Source of the DNA: Paramecium octaurelia
Taxonomy: Eukaryota > Ciliophora > Oligohymenophorea > Peniculida > Parameciidae
Assembly: GCA_905182995.1 (NCBI GenBank)
Contig: CAJJDP010000061.1
Span: forward strand, 330,149-394,148
Direction of reading: 5' to 3'
Length of the DNA: 64,000 bases
In this document: positions 1 to 12,870 of the stretch, one piece after another
How positions within the stretch are numbered: the stretch's first letter is position 1
How the letters are laid out: each line of letters begins with the position of its first letter
The notes under the pieces: model-generated
What the model saw: only the letters and a program-made list of their open reading frames with translations
What the model was told of the DNA's origin: nothing
Databases searched by the model: none
Made by a program: the position numbers and the translations under genes

Positions 1-635
1 TTTTTCGAATTTAAAAACTAGATTTCCGCCTAATATTTCTTCTCCATTGATAAATATTGTTGATGATTAATCTCCAATTCTTAACCTTTATTTTCCAATT
101 GAATTAATAGGGTTTCCTTTGTTTGTTGTATTTCTAAAATATATGGTTAGAATACCATCTTCTAAATCTCTATTCTATTAGTTAAGCACTCTCAATTCAT
201 CATCTTGCTGCTTAATTGTTTATTTTAATTAAGCGATCTCAAGATAGAATTGTTTCATGTTTTTATTTTCATTGGAACTTTTATCTTGCTGTTTCTTTGT
301 TAATTCGTGGAGTTCATTATATTCTAAATATTGAATTTATTAGATATACAAATATCTTTATCTTTTAATTAATTATTTAACAGCATAATTTTATTCTTAA
401 GTTGTGATATTTCTTACTTTTGATGTCCAATCTCACTCTCTTAATGCTATAACGCAGTTTATTAGTCTTAAATTTTCTATTGAGTTGCTCTTGAAACAGA
501 ACTCTTCTCAGGTGTAGGATTATTTGATTCCTTCAGTTGAGTGTGAATCTCATACATTTGCTCTAAGGTCTCTTCGAGCAGCTATTTAATGATCTCTATT
601 TGGAGACTTTAATATGAATATTTTGTCATACCCAT
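1..635 (-). CDS. Coiled-coil protein, 5' part only
   Basis: Unrecognised. The start codon is at 635-633; an in-frame TGA lies just upstream (650-648), which fixes the start. The protein begins MGMTKYSYQSLQ and soon becomes a heptad-like run rich in L, E, Q, I and K, interrupted by a Pro/Ser/Asn patch (SNNPTPEKSS) around residue 35. Many glutamines are TAA or TAG. I followed the frame by codon from 635 to about 417 and it is open; further left the composition stays coding-like but I did not resolve introns. The gene runs off the left edge, so its size is unknown. It is divergent from the next gene, 141 bp away. Coiled-coil composition alone gives no function. Confidence 0.6.
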
Positions 636-776
636 CGATATTTGAAATCATTTATTCGAAATTTTCTAACAAATTAGTGAACAGCCCTTTTATTTATTAC
701 ATTAATTAATTTTTATTATGGAATTTAATGTTATGCATTCAAGAATTCCCACATTAAAATGTAAAGCTATGTTCTT

Positions 777-1491
777 ATGCTATATCAAATAGAAGCCGAA
801 AGTTCTTTCTAGCGCTATCGAAATCCTTTGAATGAATTTCATAACAAAAGTGAATCAAATTCATTTGAACACAAATAAGCAGAATTCCAAATACCTATTG
901 GTTAATATATGTTTTTACCCTCTACACCAATATATCCAATCTTAGGTAATGATTTTAATCATTTTCAGGTGAACAGAAGTATGAAATGTTAGAATAACCA
1001 AATTATTTTCACAAAAATAACAATCAAGTAGAATTAAATAAGAATGAGAAAGAAGTTGAATACAAGCTAAATCTAACTACATTTGGATGTAAGAAGGCCT
1101 GCTAGATAGATTGCTTATTAGTGGAGAGATATTTCAATCAAAAATATTGGGTATGGAAACATTCTATATAAAGATATTTTAAAATGCCAATCAATATTAT
1201 AAACTAGATCAAAGCAAAAGGAACAATGTAGACTGGCTTAAGGAAAGGTTGTAATATCGCTATAAGCCTCAGGTTTACGAGGTATTTGTGGAAATGATTG
1301 ATGGAATTTTTAATGAAGGACAATTATAAATGAATGCCAGAAAGGAACCTATAAAAGTGACAAATTAAAAAATATTCCAAAACTTAGAAAGATAGATTTC
1401 AAAAGGGCTAAAGCAGGATAAAACTTTTGATTCTTTCCTTCTTGAGATTCAAAAAGTTATTGCTGAGTTTATATTTACTAAAATAAATTGA
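777..1491 (+). CDS. Unrecognised protein, about 220 aa, two introns
   Basis: I do not recognise this gene. Three exons join cleanly across two 23-nt introns (946-968 and 1151-1173, both GT...AG), and the frame then stays open to TGA at 1489-1491. The first exon reads MLYQIEAESSFQRYRNPL; an upstream in-frame ATG at 759 is an alternative start. Visible traits: an aromatic/proline segment (QYMFLPSTPIYPILG) before intron 1, a short Cys cluster (GCKKACQIDC) in exon 2, and a helical C-terminus (EVFVEMIDGIFNEGQL ... EIQKVIAEFIFTKIN). No signal peptide or membrane segment is seen. The frame shift at each intron is repaired exactly by its removal, which is good evidence that the gene is real. Confidence 0.6.
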
Positions 1492-1585
1492 TTTTATTAA
1501 AATTGTTATATTAGTTATTGTAAATAAATTACTTTGATTATATATATATAAATAAATATGCTAAATTAGCATTTTTGTGAAATTG

Positions 1586-3267
1586 ATGATGACAGTAAGT
1601 CTCCTGTAAAATAATTCTTTAGTTTCTGATGCTACCTCTTTTGAGGACTCCATTTAAAAGAGATGTATGACAGCTCCTCCGAGACCATTAACCGATTTGG
1701 AGGAATTTAAGAGGTAAATTTGTTAAGAAGTAAGAAGATCAGAAGAATATGAAGCCCTCGAAAAAGCGTATAGAAGCCAAAGCCAATTGATTTAGAGAGA
1801 CTATTAGAAATACGATTTAGACAATCCAGAAGGATAGCATAGTTGTAAGAAATTTCTATACCATCTTGAATATATGTGTAAAGTATTTGATCAAATAACT
1901 CACAGGTGTATAAAGTGAATGCAGTATCAAGGGATTATAGAGACTCATTTTCAAAAGCTTACAAAATATTATACACTGAAGGTGAGTTGTGTTACTTGAC
2001 TGAAATTCTTGATAGTGCTTAGGAAGGTAAAAGTTAGTGATTGAAGTTCTAGGCTTCCCATATTTGTGGGTTAATTCAGAAAAATATGCATTTTCGGCTG
2101 ATGTATTGGAATCTGGAGTGCGCTTAGTGGAGGCTTTTTATAAAGTCTAACATGTCATCAGATACACGTATTCTGGGACTGGACAAGAGAGTCCCGATTT
2201 CTCTTCTTAGAAATTGAAAGCTGAAATTCAATTATTGTTAGAGAACTTTGATATAATTTGGGTCAATTTTGAGAAAGTACTTTAAATTTATAATCAAGTA
2301 TTATGTCAAGGAATTAATGCAAATAGAGGCAGAAGCAAGAAGGTTTATACTAAAAGCAATAGAAATAGATAAAGAAATGATCTCGATAGAGGTGCGTGAG
2401 AAATTGAAGGGAAGAATCCTTGTGACCTCTGATAATTATCTACATTAAAAAGCTGAAGTAACTCACATACTGAAGCTAGTTATGCAAAGTGATAGCACAG
2501 ATTAATTCGGTCGCTAATGTTGAAGGTAAAGGCAGAGATGATCTCGGCGTAAATATCCTACTCGAAGCAGAAGGTATAACCAGAAGAGTCACTCGAGAGT
2601 AATCTTAGGCTGTTAGAAATCTTGCTGATAGCATCAAAATGAAGTAGACTTGTTATAATAGTTAAGTTTCTCAAAGTTCAGAGAACAGATGAGAAGATAT
2701 GAACGGAATATTGAAATGGTCGATCCTCAATTAAAAAATAATTAAGAATTAGTTGAATTATTGATTGAATATGAAACATAATGGGAAAAAGGCTTGAATT
2801 ACTTATTGGATCCAAAGAGATATACACAATTAATGTTGTTTTCACATATCATAGAAACAACAGCAGAGAAATATCAACAATTCAAAGAACAACTAGAATG
2901 CAGAGATAGCGATATTTTTGTAGCAATACCATGTTTGATCATATTAAAACACCTCGAAGATGAAGATCGCAATATTTGTCTGTATTTCTTACCTATGTTA
3001 AATGATACTTCTTCTAAATTGCATTAATCATTTATGATTCTAAAGTAGGAATTTCAGACTTGGAGAAGACAACATTCAAAATCATATGAATACTATAATA
3101 TTATTGAAAAACTGATTTTAGGAATTCCATAATAATAGTTTTCTGAAGATGAGTCAAATTAAATTTAGAAGCTTATGCAAAAAATTAAATTCCTTTCGAT
3201 GGAACTACAAAGGTATAATGCTATAGAATGGAATTAATTCATTGATGCTGCAATAAACAATAATTGA
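1586..3267 (+). CDS. Unrecognised helical protein, about 500 aa
   Basis: Unrecognised. Begins MMTVSLLQNNSLVSD and ends at TGA 3265-3267 after EWNQFIDAAINNN. Several short introns are needed: a 24-nt one near 1715, a 26-nt one near 1903, a 26-nt one near 2027 (it carries in-frame TGA), a 34-nt one near 2275 and a 22-nt one near 2483. One junction near 2665-2685 was not resolved. The middle is rich in acidic/basic helices (EAEARRFILKAIEI), and the last third is one long exon containing QWEKGLNYLLDPKRY and a leucine-rich stretch (IPCLIILKHLEDEDRNI). No catalytic motif is visible. Same strand as the preceding gene, 94 bp downstream. Confidence 0.6.
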
Positions 3268-3344
3268 TTTATATAATTATAATTCTAATTAATTGAAAAT
3301 ACCAAAATATATATTTATGTTTCGATATTATATTGCTTAATGAC

Positions 3345-5351
<2,007 letters not shown>

Positions 5352-5659
5352 ATAAAGATTTTATTTTAAATATGGAATTAATCAATTTATTATCATTAAT
5401 ACCTCTAATTATTATTATACTGAATCTTTCATTGTTATTAACAATAATTTAGAATCTACTTTTTCATGCACACTGTAATTTTATACATAAAGTAATTAAT
5501 TTTATACCTCAATATATTATTATCAACTTTATTCAGAGAGCATAATTATATGAAAAATAAAATGAAGTCACATAACTCATTAATTTAATGAGATTTAAAA
5601 ATAAATATTAAACACCATTATTTACTTTTGATTTATATTTATTCAATACAATGAATATT
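5352..5659. other. Intergenic, 308 bp, AT-rich
   Basis: Lies between the start of the adenylate kinase and the stop of the PKA catalytic gene, both on the minus strand. It should contain the adenylate kinase promoter and the PKA 3' end. I see no ORF with coding character, no RNA gene and no clear repeat. Confidence 0.5.
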
Positions 5660-6787
5660 TCACCATTCAAGGAAGGGATCATCTGCAGGTTTAAGGGCTG
5701 GACTTTAAGTATCGGATTCTGGATATGATGAGAAATTGGACGTATCATTGGGAGCTCTTAAGTCAATTTTTTAAAGAATTACTTAACAACTGGCTTATAA
5801 GGAACTGGCAATTTCTTCTATAATAACAAATTCCAATCAAGATTTCCAAACCATCTATGATTTTTAATATCAGCAGCCCCTAATTAAGATAATCCCAATC
5901 AATTACCATTCTTTAGATTTCCATATCTTTTAGACAAATCTGCAACTAATAGATGTTTGACTAAGGATTTAGCATTTCTATGTTATTCTTACTCAATACT
6001 TATCAAAAGATTTTGGAAACTTAACCTTTCCTTTAAGAATTTTTTAGTAAATAGCCATAGGATCTTCATCAGAAAAGGGATCAATTCCTGCATTCATTTC
6101 ATATATCAATATGCCCAATGTCCACCAATCTACTGCTTTACCATGTCCTTTATTCAACAAAATCTCAGGTGCCAAATATTCTGGTGTTCCGCAAAGTGTG
6201 TATGTTCTTCCTTCAACTACTTTAGCAAATCCAAAATCTGTCAGTTTTAAGTATCCGTCATCTGCTATTAATAAGTTTTCTGGTTTTAAATCTCTATATA
6301 TAATATTTTTGGAGTGAAGATATTCAAACATAGAAGCAACTTAAGAAGCATAAAAACTAAATTATGAATTTGGTTAGTTTACCCTGCATGCTATGTGTCG
6401 AGTCTTCCTATGCTTCTCAAATAAGTAAATAATTCCCCCCCAGAAACAAATTCTAATACTAGATATAGATATCTCGGATCTTGGCAGAATCCTTCGAAAT
6501 TAACCTAAGAATTAAAGAAAGAAAGGAATACAATAAAAGGATGCTGCAAGTTGCCCAATATGGTATTCTCATTAATCACATGATCAACTTGCTTTAAACG
6601 TATAATTTCCGCTTTCTTTAAACTTTTTAAGGCAACATATTTGTTAGTTTATTTGTTCCTTGCTAATTTGACTCGCCCAAAGGAACCTAACATTGTTATT
6701 TAATGATGAAGTACCTGTGCCAAGAGTTTGAAATACTTCATAATCTGTCAACTTGAGTTTCTTAGGTTTGGCTAGAGATGTACTCAT
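5660..6787 (-). CDS. cAMP-dependent protein kinase catalytic subunit (AGC kinase)
   Basis: Ser/Thr kinase of the PKA-C type. The N-terminus [18 protein letters not shown] leads to the glycine loop [12 protein letters not shown], which forms only after removing a 28-nt intron. Then come [32 protein letters not shown], catalytic loop [13 protein letters not shown] (LTDFGFAK), activation loop [13 protein letters not shown] with the phosphorylatable Thr, and [16 protein letters not shown]. Two more introns (27 and 26 nt) fall before the catalytic loop. The C-tail ends ADDPFLEW, in the place of the mammalian FSEF hydrophobic end, so the hydrophobic motif is altered. About 320 aa, the usual size. 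In ciliates PKA controls ciliary beat and exocytosis; which process this copy serves is not visible. A longer start upstream (from 6862) would add a hydrophobic leader unlike any PKA and was not chosen. Confidence 0.93.
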
Positions 6788-6924
6788 CAAAAGGCAAGAT
6801 TTATATAATAAATAAAATATATACACATAAATAATTAACATTCGTATTAGAACTGAACTCAATCATCAATAAAAAACTAAGTGAAATGTTAATGAATATG
6901 TCTTATTATACATGATAATAGAAA

Positions 6925-7255
6925 TCATTAATGTAAAATTCCGATAATGTCTGAATCTCTAAAAATGAAAAACTCTTAATCTGCCAACTTGATTTTCTAT
7001 CCTCCATAATCTGGAAGTAAAACAACATCACCAGGTTTGACTAAAGTTGGTATGACATTTCCTTTTGAATCTATTTATCCTGGGCCAGCCTGGAAATTTC
7101 TAGAATAAAATTCTTACTTCGACAACTTTTCCGACAGCCTATTTGTCTTCTGAACTTTATAAAAGGATTCCTGAAGCAGTTTTTGTAACAGGTTCATGCT
7201 TTTGGATTAAAACTCTGTTGAGGAGTGGTGCCAATTTCTTGAATTAAGATGCCAT
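6925..7255 (-). CDS. Hsp10 / GroES-type co-chaperonin
   Basis: Co-chaperonin that caps the mitochondrial Hsp60 ring. The protein starts MASQFKKLAPLLNRVLIQK, continues with KTASGILLQSSEDKQ (the mobile loop, with the hydrophobic I-L-L triplet that docks on Hsp60), then GKVVEAGPGQIDSKGN and VKPGDVVLLPDYGGQKIKL, the classical GroES barrel strands. One 28-nt intron interrupts between VVE and AGPG. About 100 aa, the standard length. It ends at TGA (6927-6925). There is no obvious cleaved presequence, normal for Hsp10. It sits directly beside the cytosolic chaperonin subunit gene on the same strand, 200 bp away, which is probably chance. Confidence 0.93.
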
Positions 7256-7455
7256 TCTAAATCTACAAATTGAACTTAAATAAAATAAATATCAGAATTA
7301 AATTTTTAAGCACACAAATAAAAATACTATTTTAGAATTTGCTAGAAAATTTGATCACTTTGATCCTGTAAATCATTTCCATTTCTGTATTTCATAAATA
7401 TATATTAATGTATTCTATTACTATATCTATACTATATTGATATTGATTTATTTTA

Positions 7456-9219
7456 TCAACCATCTCTTTGATCTCCGAATGTTTCTTAGGGTTCCTCTTC
7501 TCCTTGACGTCCTGATTATTATTACTTCTTCTTGATTCCTGATACAACATCATCAATCCTCAACAACATACATGCTGATTCGATGGCAGTTTTAAAAACT
7601 TATCTAAATGATTAAATAAATAATATACTTTTTTACAGACAAAGGTTCCCAAACATTAATTTCATTCATCTTTGCAATTTTTCCAGTATTTCCATCAACT
7701 CCAAAAAATAATCCTCCATTTTCACTATGTTTGGCTCTTAATTCAGTCAAAATTCTGACTGTATCAGCTCCACAATTGGCAGAGAGAGTTCTTGGTATGA
7801 TTTCCAAAGCATAAGCAACTATTAGATATATAATTAATAATTATACCAGCTTTATATGGTAATTAACCCAATCCTTCAACTTTATTTGCTTTCTCCAACA
7901 ATCTAGCACTTACTTCCATTTCAACAGCTCCTCCTCCTGGTAATAGTTTTGGATCTTGATAAATATTTTTGGCAACGGCCAAACAATCATGTAAATTTCT
8001 TTCCTAATTATTATTATTTAATATAAATACCATTTCATTCAAAACATCTTTTGATGCACCTCTCAATATGATAGAGCATGCAGTTGGATTTTAGCAATCT
8101 ACAAAGAATGCGAAATAATCATCTCCAATTTTTTTGACTTCAAATGTTCCACATAATGTACCAACATCTGTTTCTTATAATTCTTCTGGTCTATTTACGA
8201 TAGTGGCACCTGAAACTCTGGCAATTCTTGTGTTGTCTGTTTTTCTTACTCTTCTAATGACAGAGACATTTCCTTTTAATAAAAAGTGTTAAGCCAAATC
8301 TGAAACTCCTTTTTCTGTAATAACAATATCAGGTTTGTGTTTCAATATATCATTGCACATAAGAGCAACCTCATTAATTTCTTGTTAGAGTGCATCAGTC
8401 ATATCTGATTCCTTTGTCATTTCCATATTAGTCATAGATTCACCTTTCTTGTATTCTAATGTACAATCCAATAATATAATTCTTGGGTTCTTGATTTCTC
8501 TTCTCATTCTTGGATGAGTAACATCTTTATTAATCATGACTCCTTCAAGTACACAACTCTCTTCTAGAGTTCCTCCTGGTATTTTTTCTACCTTTGCATA
8601 CCTCTTAATTTCTAAATTCAATTTATTAACATTTCCTCCTCTAAGAACTATTCTGGTTGCTTATAAAGAGAGATCACTAATTAAGGTTCCCCATCTGAAT
8701 GCAAACTTAGTACCAATGCAAGATTGTAATGCTTTCATAACTTCTTCTTTTTTGTCGGTGTCTATTTATTATGAAATCTCATCCAAGATCTTTACAGAAT
8801 CTTCCAAGGCTCTGAAATACCCATTTACAATTTCTGTTGGATGAATATTCTTTTCAATGAATGGTCTTGCTGCTACCATCATTTCACCTGCTAATATGAT
8901 GACTGATGTTGTTCCATCTCCAACTTCTTCATCTTGAGCCTTTAAATTCTTAGTTATTATAATATACTCTTGCTAATTCGATCATGCTCTTTGCTGCTGG
9001 ATGCTAAACATCAATCTCTCTCAAAATTGCATTACCATCATTTGTCATTACAATGCCGCCCATTGGATCAAGTAACATTTTTAACATTGATCTGGGTCCA
9101 AGAGTAGTCAATACGATATCTGATACAGCTTTGGCTGCCTAGATATTTCCTAATTGAGCTTTTCTACCCTATTCTCTTTTTGTGTTAGCATTCACTACAA
9201 TCACTGGAGCTCCTTACAT
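7456..9219 (-). CDS. CCT3: T-complex chaperonin subunit gamma (CCT3)
   Basis: Subunit of the cytosolic CCT/TRiC folding ring for actin and tubulin. Starts [20 protein letters not shown]. Group II chaperonin motifs follow in order: [37 protein letters not shown], the nucleotide motif [15 protein letters not shown], then [27 protein letters not shown]-type sequence, and the gamma-type C-terminal block [24 protein letters not shown] and [10 protein letters not shown]. The last conserved stretch [14 protein letters not shown] is followed by a Q/G/E-rich tail. The ALE-IIPRTL...LRAKHS...WEPL pattern is characteristic of the gamma subunit. Introns of about 28-31 nt are seen near 8950, 8010, 7830 and 7610. 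Around 550 aa, as expected. Confidence 0.94.
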
Positions 9220-9317
9220 ATATTTTTAAATATAAAAACTTTTAATGGATTTGATTATTTTCTTTTATATTTATCAATTCCTCTAGAAAACTGCAAATTT
9301 ATTATAACAATCAAATC

Positions 9318-10189
9318 TCAAATTTGTATGATTATATCCTACAGACTGTTTAAGGCTTTGATAATCTCTGTATTAATTACAGTAGATTCCGGGTCCACCT
9401 TAGTATTTGAAAAGTCAATCAGTTTAATTTTAAAATCATTCTCATCACCATAAATCAACAACAAACTTGTGCCTTACCAAGAGATTACTTACTTACAATG
9501 ATTAGTAATGAATTGCTTTAATGATTCTATCTTATCTAAGGCTTCTTTCAAGATTTCTAAATTTAAAACTTAACTTACTATTTCTATTTTTGAGACTAAA
9601 AAATGTCTTTAGTGACTCAATTAATTCCTCTACAGAAATGGTTCTACCCCAATGCTTATCCTTAAATATAACTAATTCGTTATTTTCTTGTATCTTCATT
9701 CCACAAATCCTTAACCCTATTTTAGAGGAGGTTGAATTTTAATAACGCTATATATGCGACTATTTGTGAACTGAGTAACCTAATTTTAAGTCCAGAATTC
9801 TCAAGTTCTATGAATTTTAAATCAGGTTTTCTAATAACAAATATTCTATATAAGTGATTGTGTATACTAGTATTATTTGGATTATATCTCTTAGAAATAA
9901 GAGAATTTAACCATTGCTATTAAGAGTTGATTTTTTGCTAAATTGATAGTTGCTGATTTTTCTCAAGGATAACAACGCCGTTATATTGAGAGAAGAACTC
10001 TTAATATCCATCTATTTGCTGAATCCATTCATAAAAACTAATTAGGATTCGGAATTACTTTTATTCATTATTATTTTCTATTGAGTAGGACTTAGCCACA
10101 AATTCACCATCATTAAGTTTAATAAATATAGAATGTCCAGAGATTTATTATTCGAAAAAAGCTTATTGTAATTATTATTATAAACTCAT
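9318..10189 (-). CDS. Inositol polyphosphate kinase family protein
   Basis: Member of the IPK family (IPMK, IP3K, IP6K), which phosphorylates soluble inositol phosphates with ATP. The signature appears after splicing out a 31-nt intron: RILDLKLGYSVHK, corresponding to PxxxDxKxG with the leading proline position replaced. It is followed by the basic S-T-S-S-K-I-G-L-R-I-C-G-M block that folds over the substrate site. Further on come SLLLIYGDE (the SSLL strand) and KLIDFSNTKVDPES, the metal-binding I-D-F motif. A second intron of 22 nt lies between RN and KEALDK. The start is MSLQQQLQQAFFEQQ. At about 270 aa it is a minimal catalytic core without long extensions. Divergent from the CDK gene 427 bp away. 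The exact substrate class is not decided by sequence alone. Confidence 0.85.
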
Positions 10190-10616
10190 AATAATAATAT
10201 ATAATCAAAATAAGTTATGTTTGATAAAATTTCGTTTTATTAGCATTCTTAAAAGATATGGCATTTGTGTTGATATTCGGTTCCGATGAGGATGGGTATT
10301 TGGATATTTGTAGGATTTTTAAATACAGGGTGGATTTTTTGTATGTTTAAATTAATTATGATTTAATTTTGTTTAGAAGAATGGCGATTATTCTATTGAA
10401 TTCTTTTTATGTTGTTTTTGTACTATTATATTTATTTTAAATTAAATTGATTGCTTAATTTACGAATTTCATACTAATTAAAAAAGAATAGCAGAATGAA
10501 GGGGGGTGCTAAAAAGAACCATAAATATGTAAATTGTGATTATTAATTCGAATGCAACAGAATTATATGTGATTCATAAAATATTGTATTAAATCAAAGA
10601 TATAATTTATTATTAC
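10190..10616. other. Intergenic, 427 bp, divergent promoter region; possible small ORF
   Basis: Separates the divergently transcribed inositol polyphosphate kinase and CDK genes. A plus-strand frame from ATG 10258 to TGA 10539 is open for 93 codons (MAFVLIFGSDEDGYLD...) and contains a hydrophobic run (ILLNSFYVVFVLLYLF). With only one stop codon in this code such frames arise often by chance in AT-rich DNA, so I do not call it a gene. A G6 run lies at 10500-10506. Confidence 0.35.
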
Positions 10617-11586
10617 ATGAGTGCCTCTGAGAATGTGAGATATATTAAGATTTAGAAAATAGGAGAAGGTGCCTATGGAATCATTTATAAAGCTCAAGAT
10701 GTCTAAACTGAAGAAATAGTGGCACTGAAGAAATTCAAGCTAAGTGTATGAAGATGATATATTCCAAAGGATAATGAAGGTGTTCCCAGCTGCGCTCTTA
10801 GGGAAATCTCTATTTTAAATTAACTCAATCATCCAAATATAATAAAGTAAAAAAATTGAGGTTTAATTTAGGTTGATATCTTAAATAATTATAAATAAGA
10901 AACTTCATTTGGTTATGAACTATTACGATATGGATTTGACAGAGTATTTGAAGTTTAATCATGAGGAATTTCACCTCAAAGTATATTCACTATAAATTAA
11001 TTAAGAATATAATTTATAAGATACTATTGGCTGTGGAATTCATTCATAATAGAAAAATTATTCATCGAGATTTATAACCAAACAATATTCTAATTACTAA
11101 TAATGAACCCGTCCTTATCGATTTCGGATTATCAAGAGTTCTCTCTCCTAATATGACTCCAGGAGTAACTTAATTATGGTATCGTGCCCCAGAATTATTA
11201 TCAAATTGCAATACCTACGATTATGCAATCGACATGTGGTCTCTTGGGTGTATTATTGCAGAAATTGCACTTAATAAACCCTTGTTTATGGGATCCTCTG
11301 AAATCCATTAGCTCTTACTAATTAAAAATATTATAAACGGAAGTATTAACTTAACAGTAACCTTTTAGATGAATGGTTTTTACACAATTCCCAATTTGCC
11401 AAACTCAATAATTTGTTTATTGATTTAATCAATGTATGTATTAGTCTAGAATTTCTAGAAATTATTATAAGTTGATCCATCAAAACGGATAACAAGTAAA
11501 TAGGCCTTGTAACATGTATTACTTCTATATTTATTAATTAGCCTTTCTTTTTGGATTAATTTGCATTTATTTACAACAAAGAATGA
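10617..11586 (+). CDS. Cyclin-dependent kinase, divergent
   Basis: CDK-type Ser/Thr kinase. It opens [26 protein letters not shown], giving the CDK glycine loop with Tyr15 kept and Thr14 replaced by Ala. VALKKFKL is the ATP lysine. The cyclin-binding helix reads [14 protein letters not shown], so the PSTAIRE motif is PSCALRE here. The catalytic loop is HRDLQPNNIL: the conserved HRDLK lysine is a glutamine (TAA at 11075-11077). Then come DFGLSRVL, T-loop [16 protein letters not shown] with a Thr in the CAK position, and [16 protein letters not shown]. It ends [14 protein letters not shown] after a 26-nt intron; other introns of 24-25 nt lie near 10744, 10849 and 10980. About 290 aa, normal for a CDK. 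Probably a cell-cycle or transcription CDK; which is unclear. Confidence 0.88.
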
Positions 11587-12338
11587 TTTTAATGATTAAA
11601 TAATAATGTGTTTTTATTATTTTATGACAAAAATTTATTAATTTTAGAATTCTTTATGTAATTTTACCAAGTCATAATTGCAATGATACTTTCAAATTAA
11701 ATCATTTCAATCCATAACACTAAATTAATATCACTAACATATGCCAATGATCTAAAAATTGCACCCTCTTCATTTAAATCCATTTGAATCCCTAAATCAG
11801 TGATTTCTCCATTCAAATTTCAAAATTGTAATTCCTGCCATTGCATTGACTTAATCAGGAGATGTAACCTTCTATTGATTGACCAATGTATTATGTACAG
11901 GATCAATTTTAAATCCATCCTCTAATATTTAAAACTACTATTGCCCAAAGTATCAATCTGTAAAACCTTATACTAAAATTGACTTCCTCTTTTAGAAATG
12001 ATGTTCGTAATACTTTACTGAAATTAAATATAATAGTAAAAATCACATTGTTTTTGACATTGTAAGTTTTATACTTCTTTTTTCTTTTAATTTATAAGTG
12101 GAATACAAATAAAGAAGATCAAGTTTGGAAAAGTAGTTTTATTAGAACATCAGAAATAATGTAGAGAAAATTAATAAACGCCCCCAAAATTATTTATAAT
12201 AAAAGAAGATCTACACCAGAAACAGTAAAAATATTTATTTTAAATTTTTAAACCATGAATTCATTACTTGTGATTTGTTTTCATTCAATTGTTTTAATCA
12301 TTTATTGTAAATATATAAATAATAATTATAATAAATCA
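11587..12338. other. No confident gene; possible degenerate gene on minus strand (about 11640-12080)
   Basis: Minus strand holds coding-like text in pieces. Near 12070 MSKT precedes a 29-nt intron-like stretch. Further on, GFKIDPVHNTLVNQQKV...NAMAGITIL and NGEITDLGIQMDLNEEGAIFRSLAYVSDIN are each protein-like, but they lie in different frames, with an in-frame TGA (D-TGA-YFGQ) and a +1 shift that no short GT...AG intron repairs cleanly. A 36-nt intron could remove the TGA; nothing removes the shift. This may be a decayed host gene, a sequencing error, or two strands of chance ORF. On the plus strand 12100-12250 has a basic frame of unclear meaning, probably 5' UTR of the next gene. Confidence 0.3.
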
Positions 12339-12825
12339 ATGGAGTATTTCCTTACAAGATTTACAGTTTACGGAAATCCATTTTATCATCTCAATGCTGG
12401 TAGAGATCATACTGATTGGGAGAATCAATCCAGACTTAGAAAGGCTTTGAGTAGATTTTAATAATCCGAAGGTAATTATTATTTATTTATTGCAGAGGGA
12501 CAAGCATTACCTAGAAAGTTTACAGATTAATAAATTAAAGGAGTTAGATGGGGATTACCAGTTGTCGGTCTTTTTGTAAATGATTTTGTTAATAATTTTA
12601 AAGTTAGGCAGATTTATTGGTGATATTTATTGTGCTTAATCATCAATCTACATGAAGGGCATTTTAGCAGTTGTAGGATTAACTGTTTTTAATAAAATTG
12701 GAATGGATATCATGAATGACAATGAAATCTCATATTGGACATCCAATTATCCCAAGTTGCCATCAGACATTCAGAAGGCTCTTAGTTATGGTGATGCAAG
12801 ATACACTGGAAGATGGATTGATTGA
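12339..12825 (+). CDS. Small membrane protein, unrecognised
   Basis: About 145 aa in three exons. Exon 1 reads MEYFLTRFTVYGNPFYHLNAG; an in-frame ATG at 12255 would add a hydrophobic leader and is less likely. Introns: 24 nt near 12470 and 28 nt near 12572. After splicing, WGLPVVGLFLGRFIGDIYC and MKGILAVVGLTVFNKIGM give two probable membrane-spanning helices. The polar C-terminus ends DARYTGRWID. I do not recognise the family. Small two-helix proteins with such aromatic termini are common among lineage-specific mitochondrial inner-membrane subunits of ciliates, so that is one possibility, but nothing in the sequence proves it. Confidence 0.65.
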
Positions 12826-12870
12826 TTTAATATTGCAATAATATAAAAAATAAATAAAAGAGAAATATAG

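Noticed and set aside
6644-6862. Upstream ATG at 6862 as start of the PKA catalytic subunit.
   Set aside because: It would add a hydrophobic Tyr/Ile leader not found in PKA; the ATG at 6787 gives a normal N-terminus.
10258-10539. Plus-strand 93-codon ORF as a gene.
   Set aside because: With TGA as the only stop such ORFs are common by chance; no homology signal and no intron structure support it.
12255-12338. ATG at 12255 as start of the small membrane protein.
   Set aside because: Adds a hydrophobic and Asn/Tyr/Lys-rich leader typical of AT-rich 5' flank; the ATG at 12339 begins the conserved-looking part. Not excluded.
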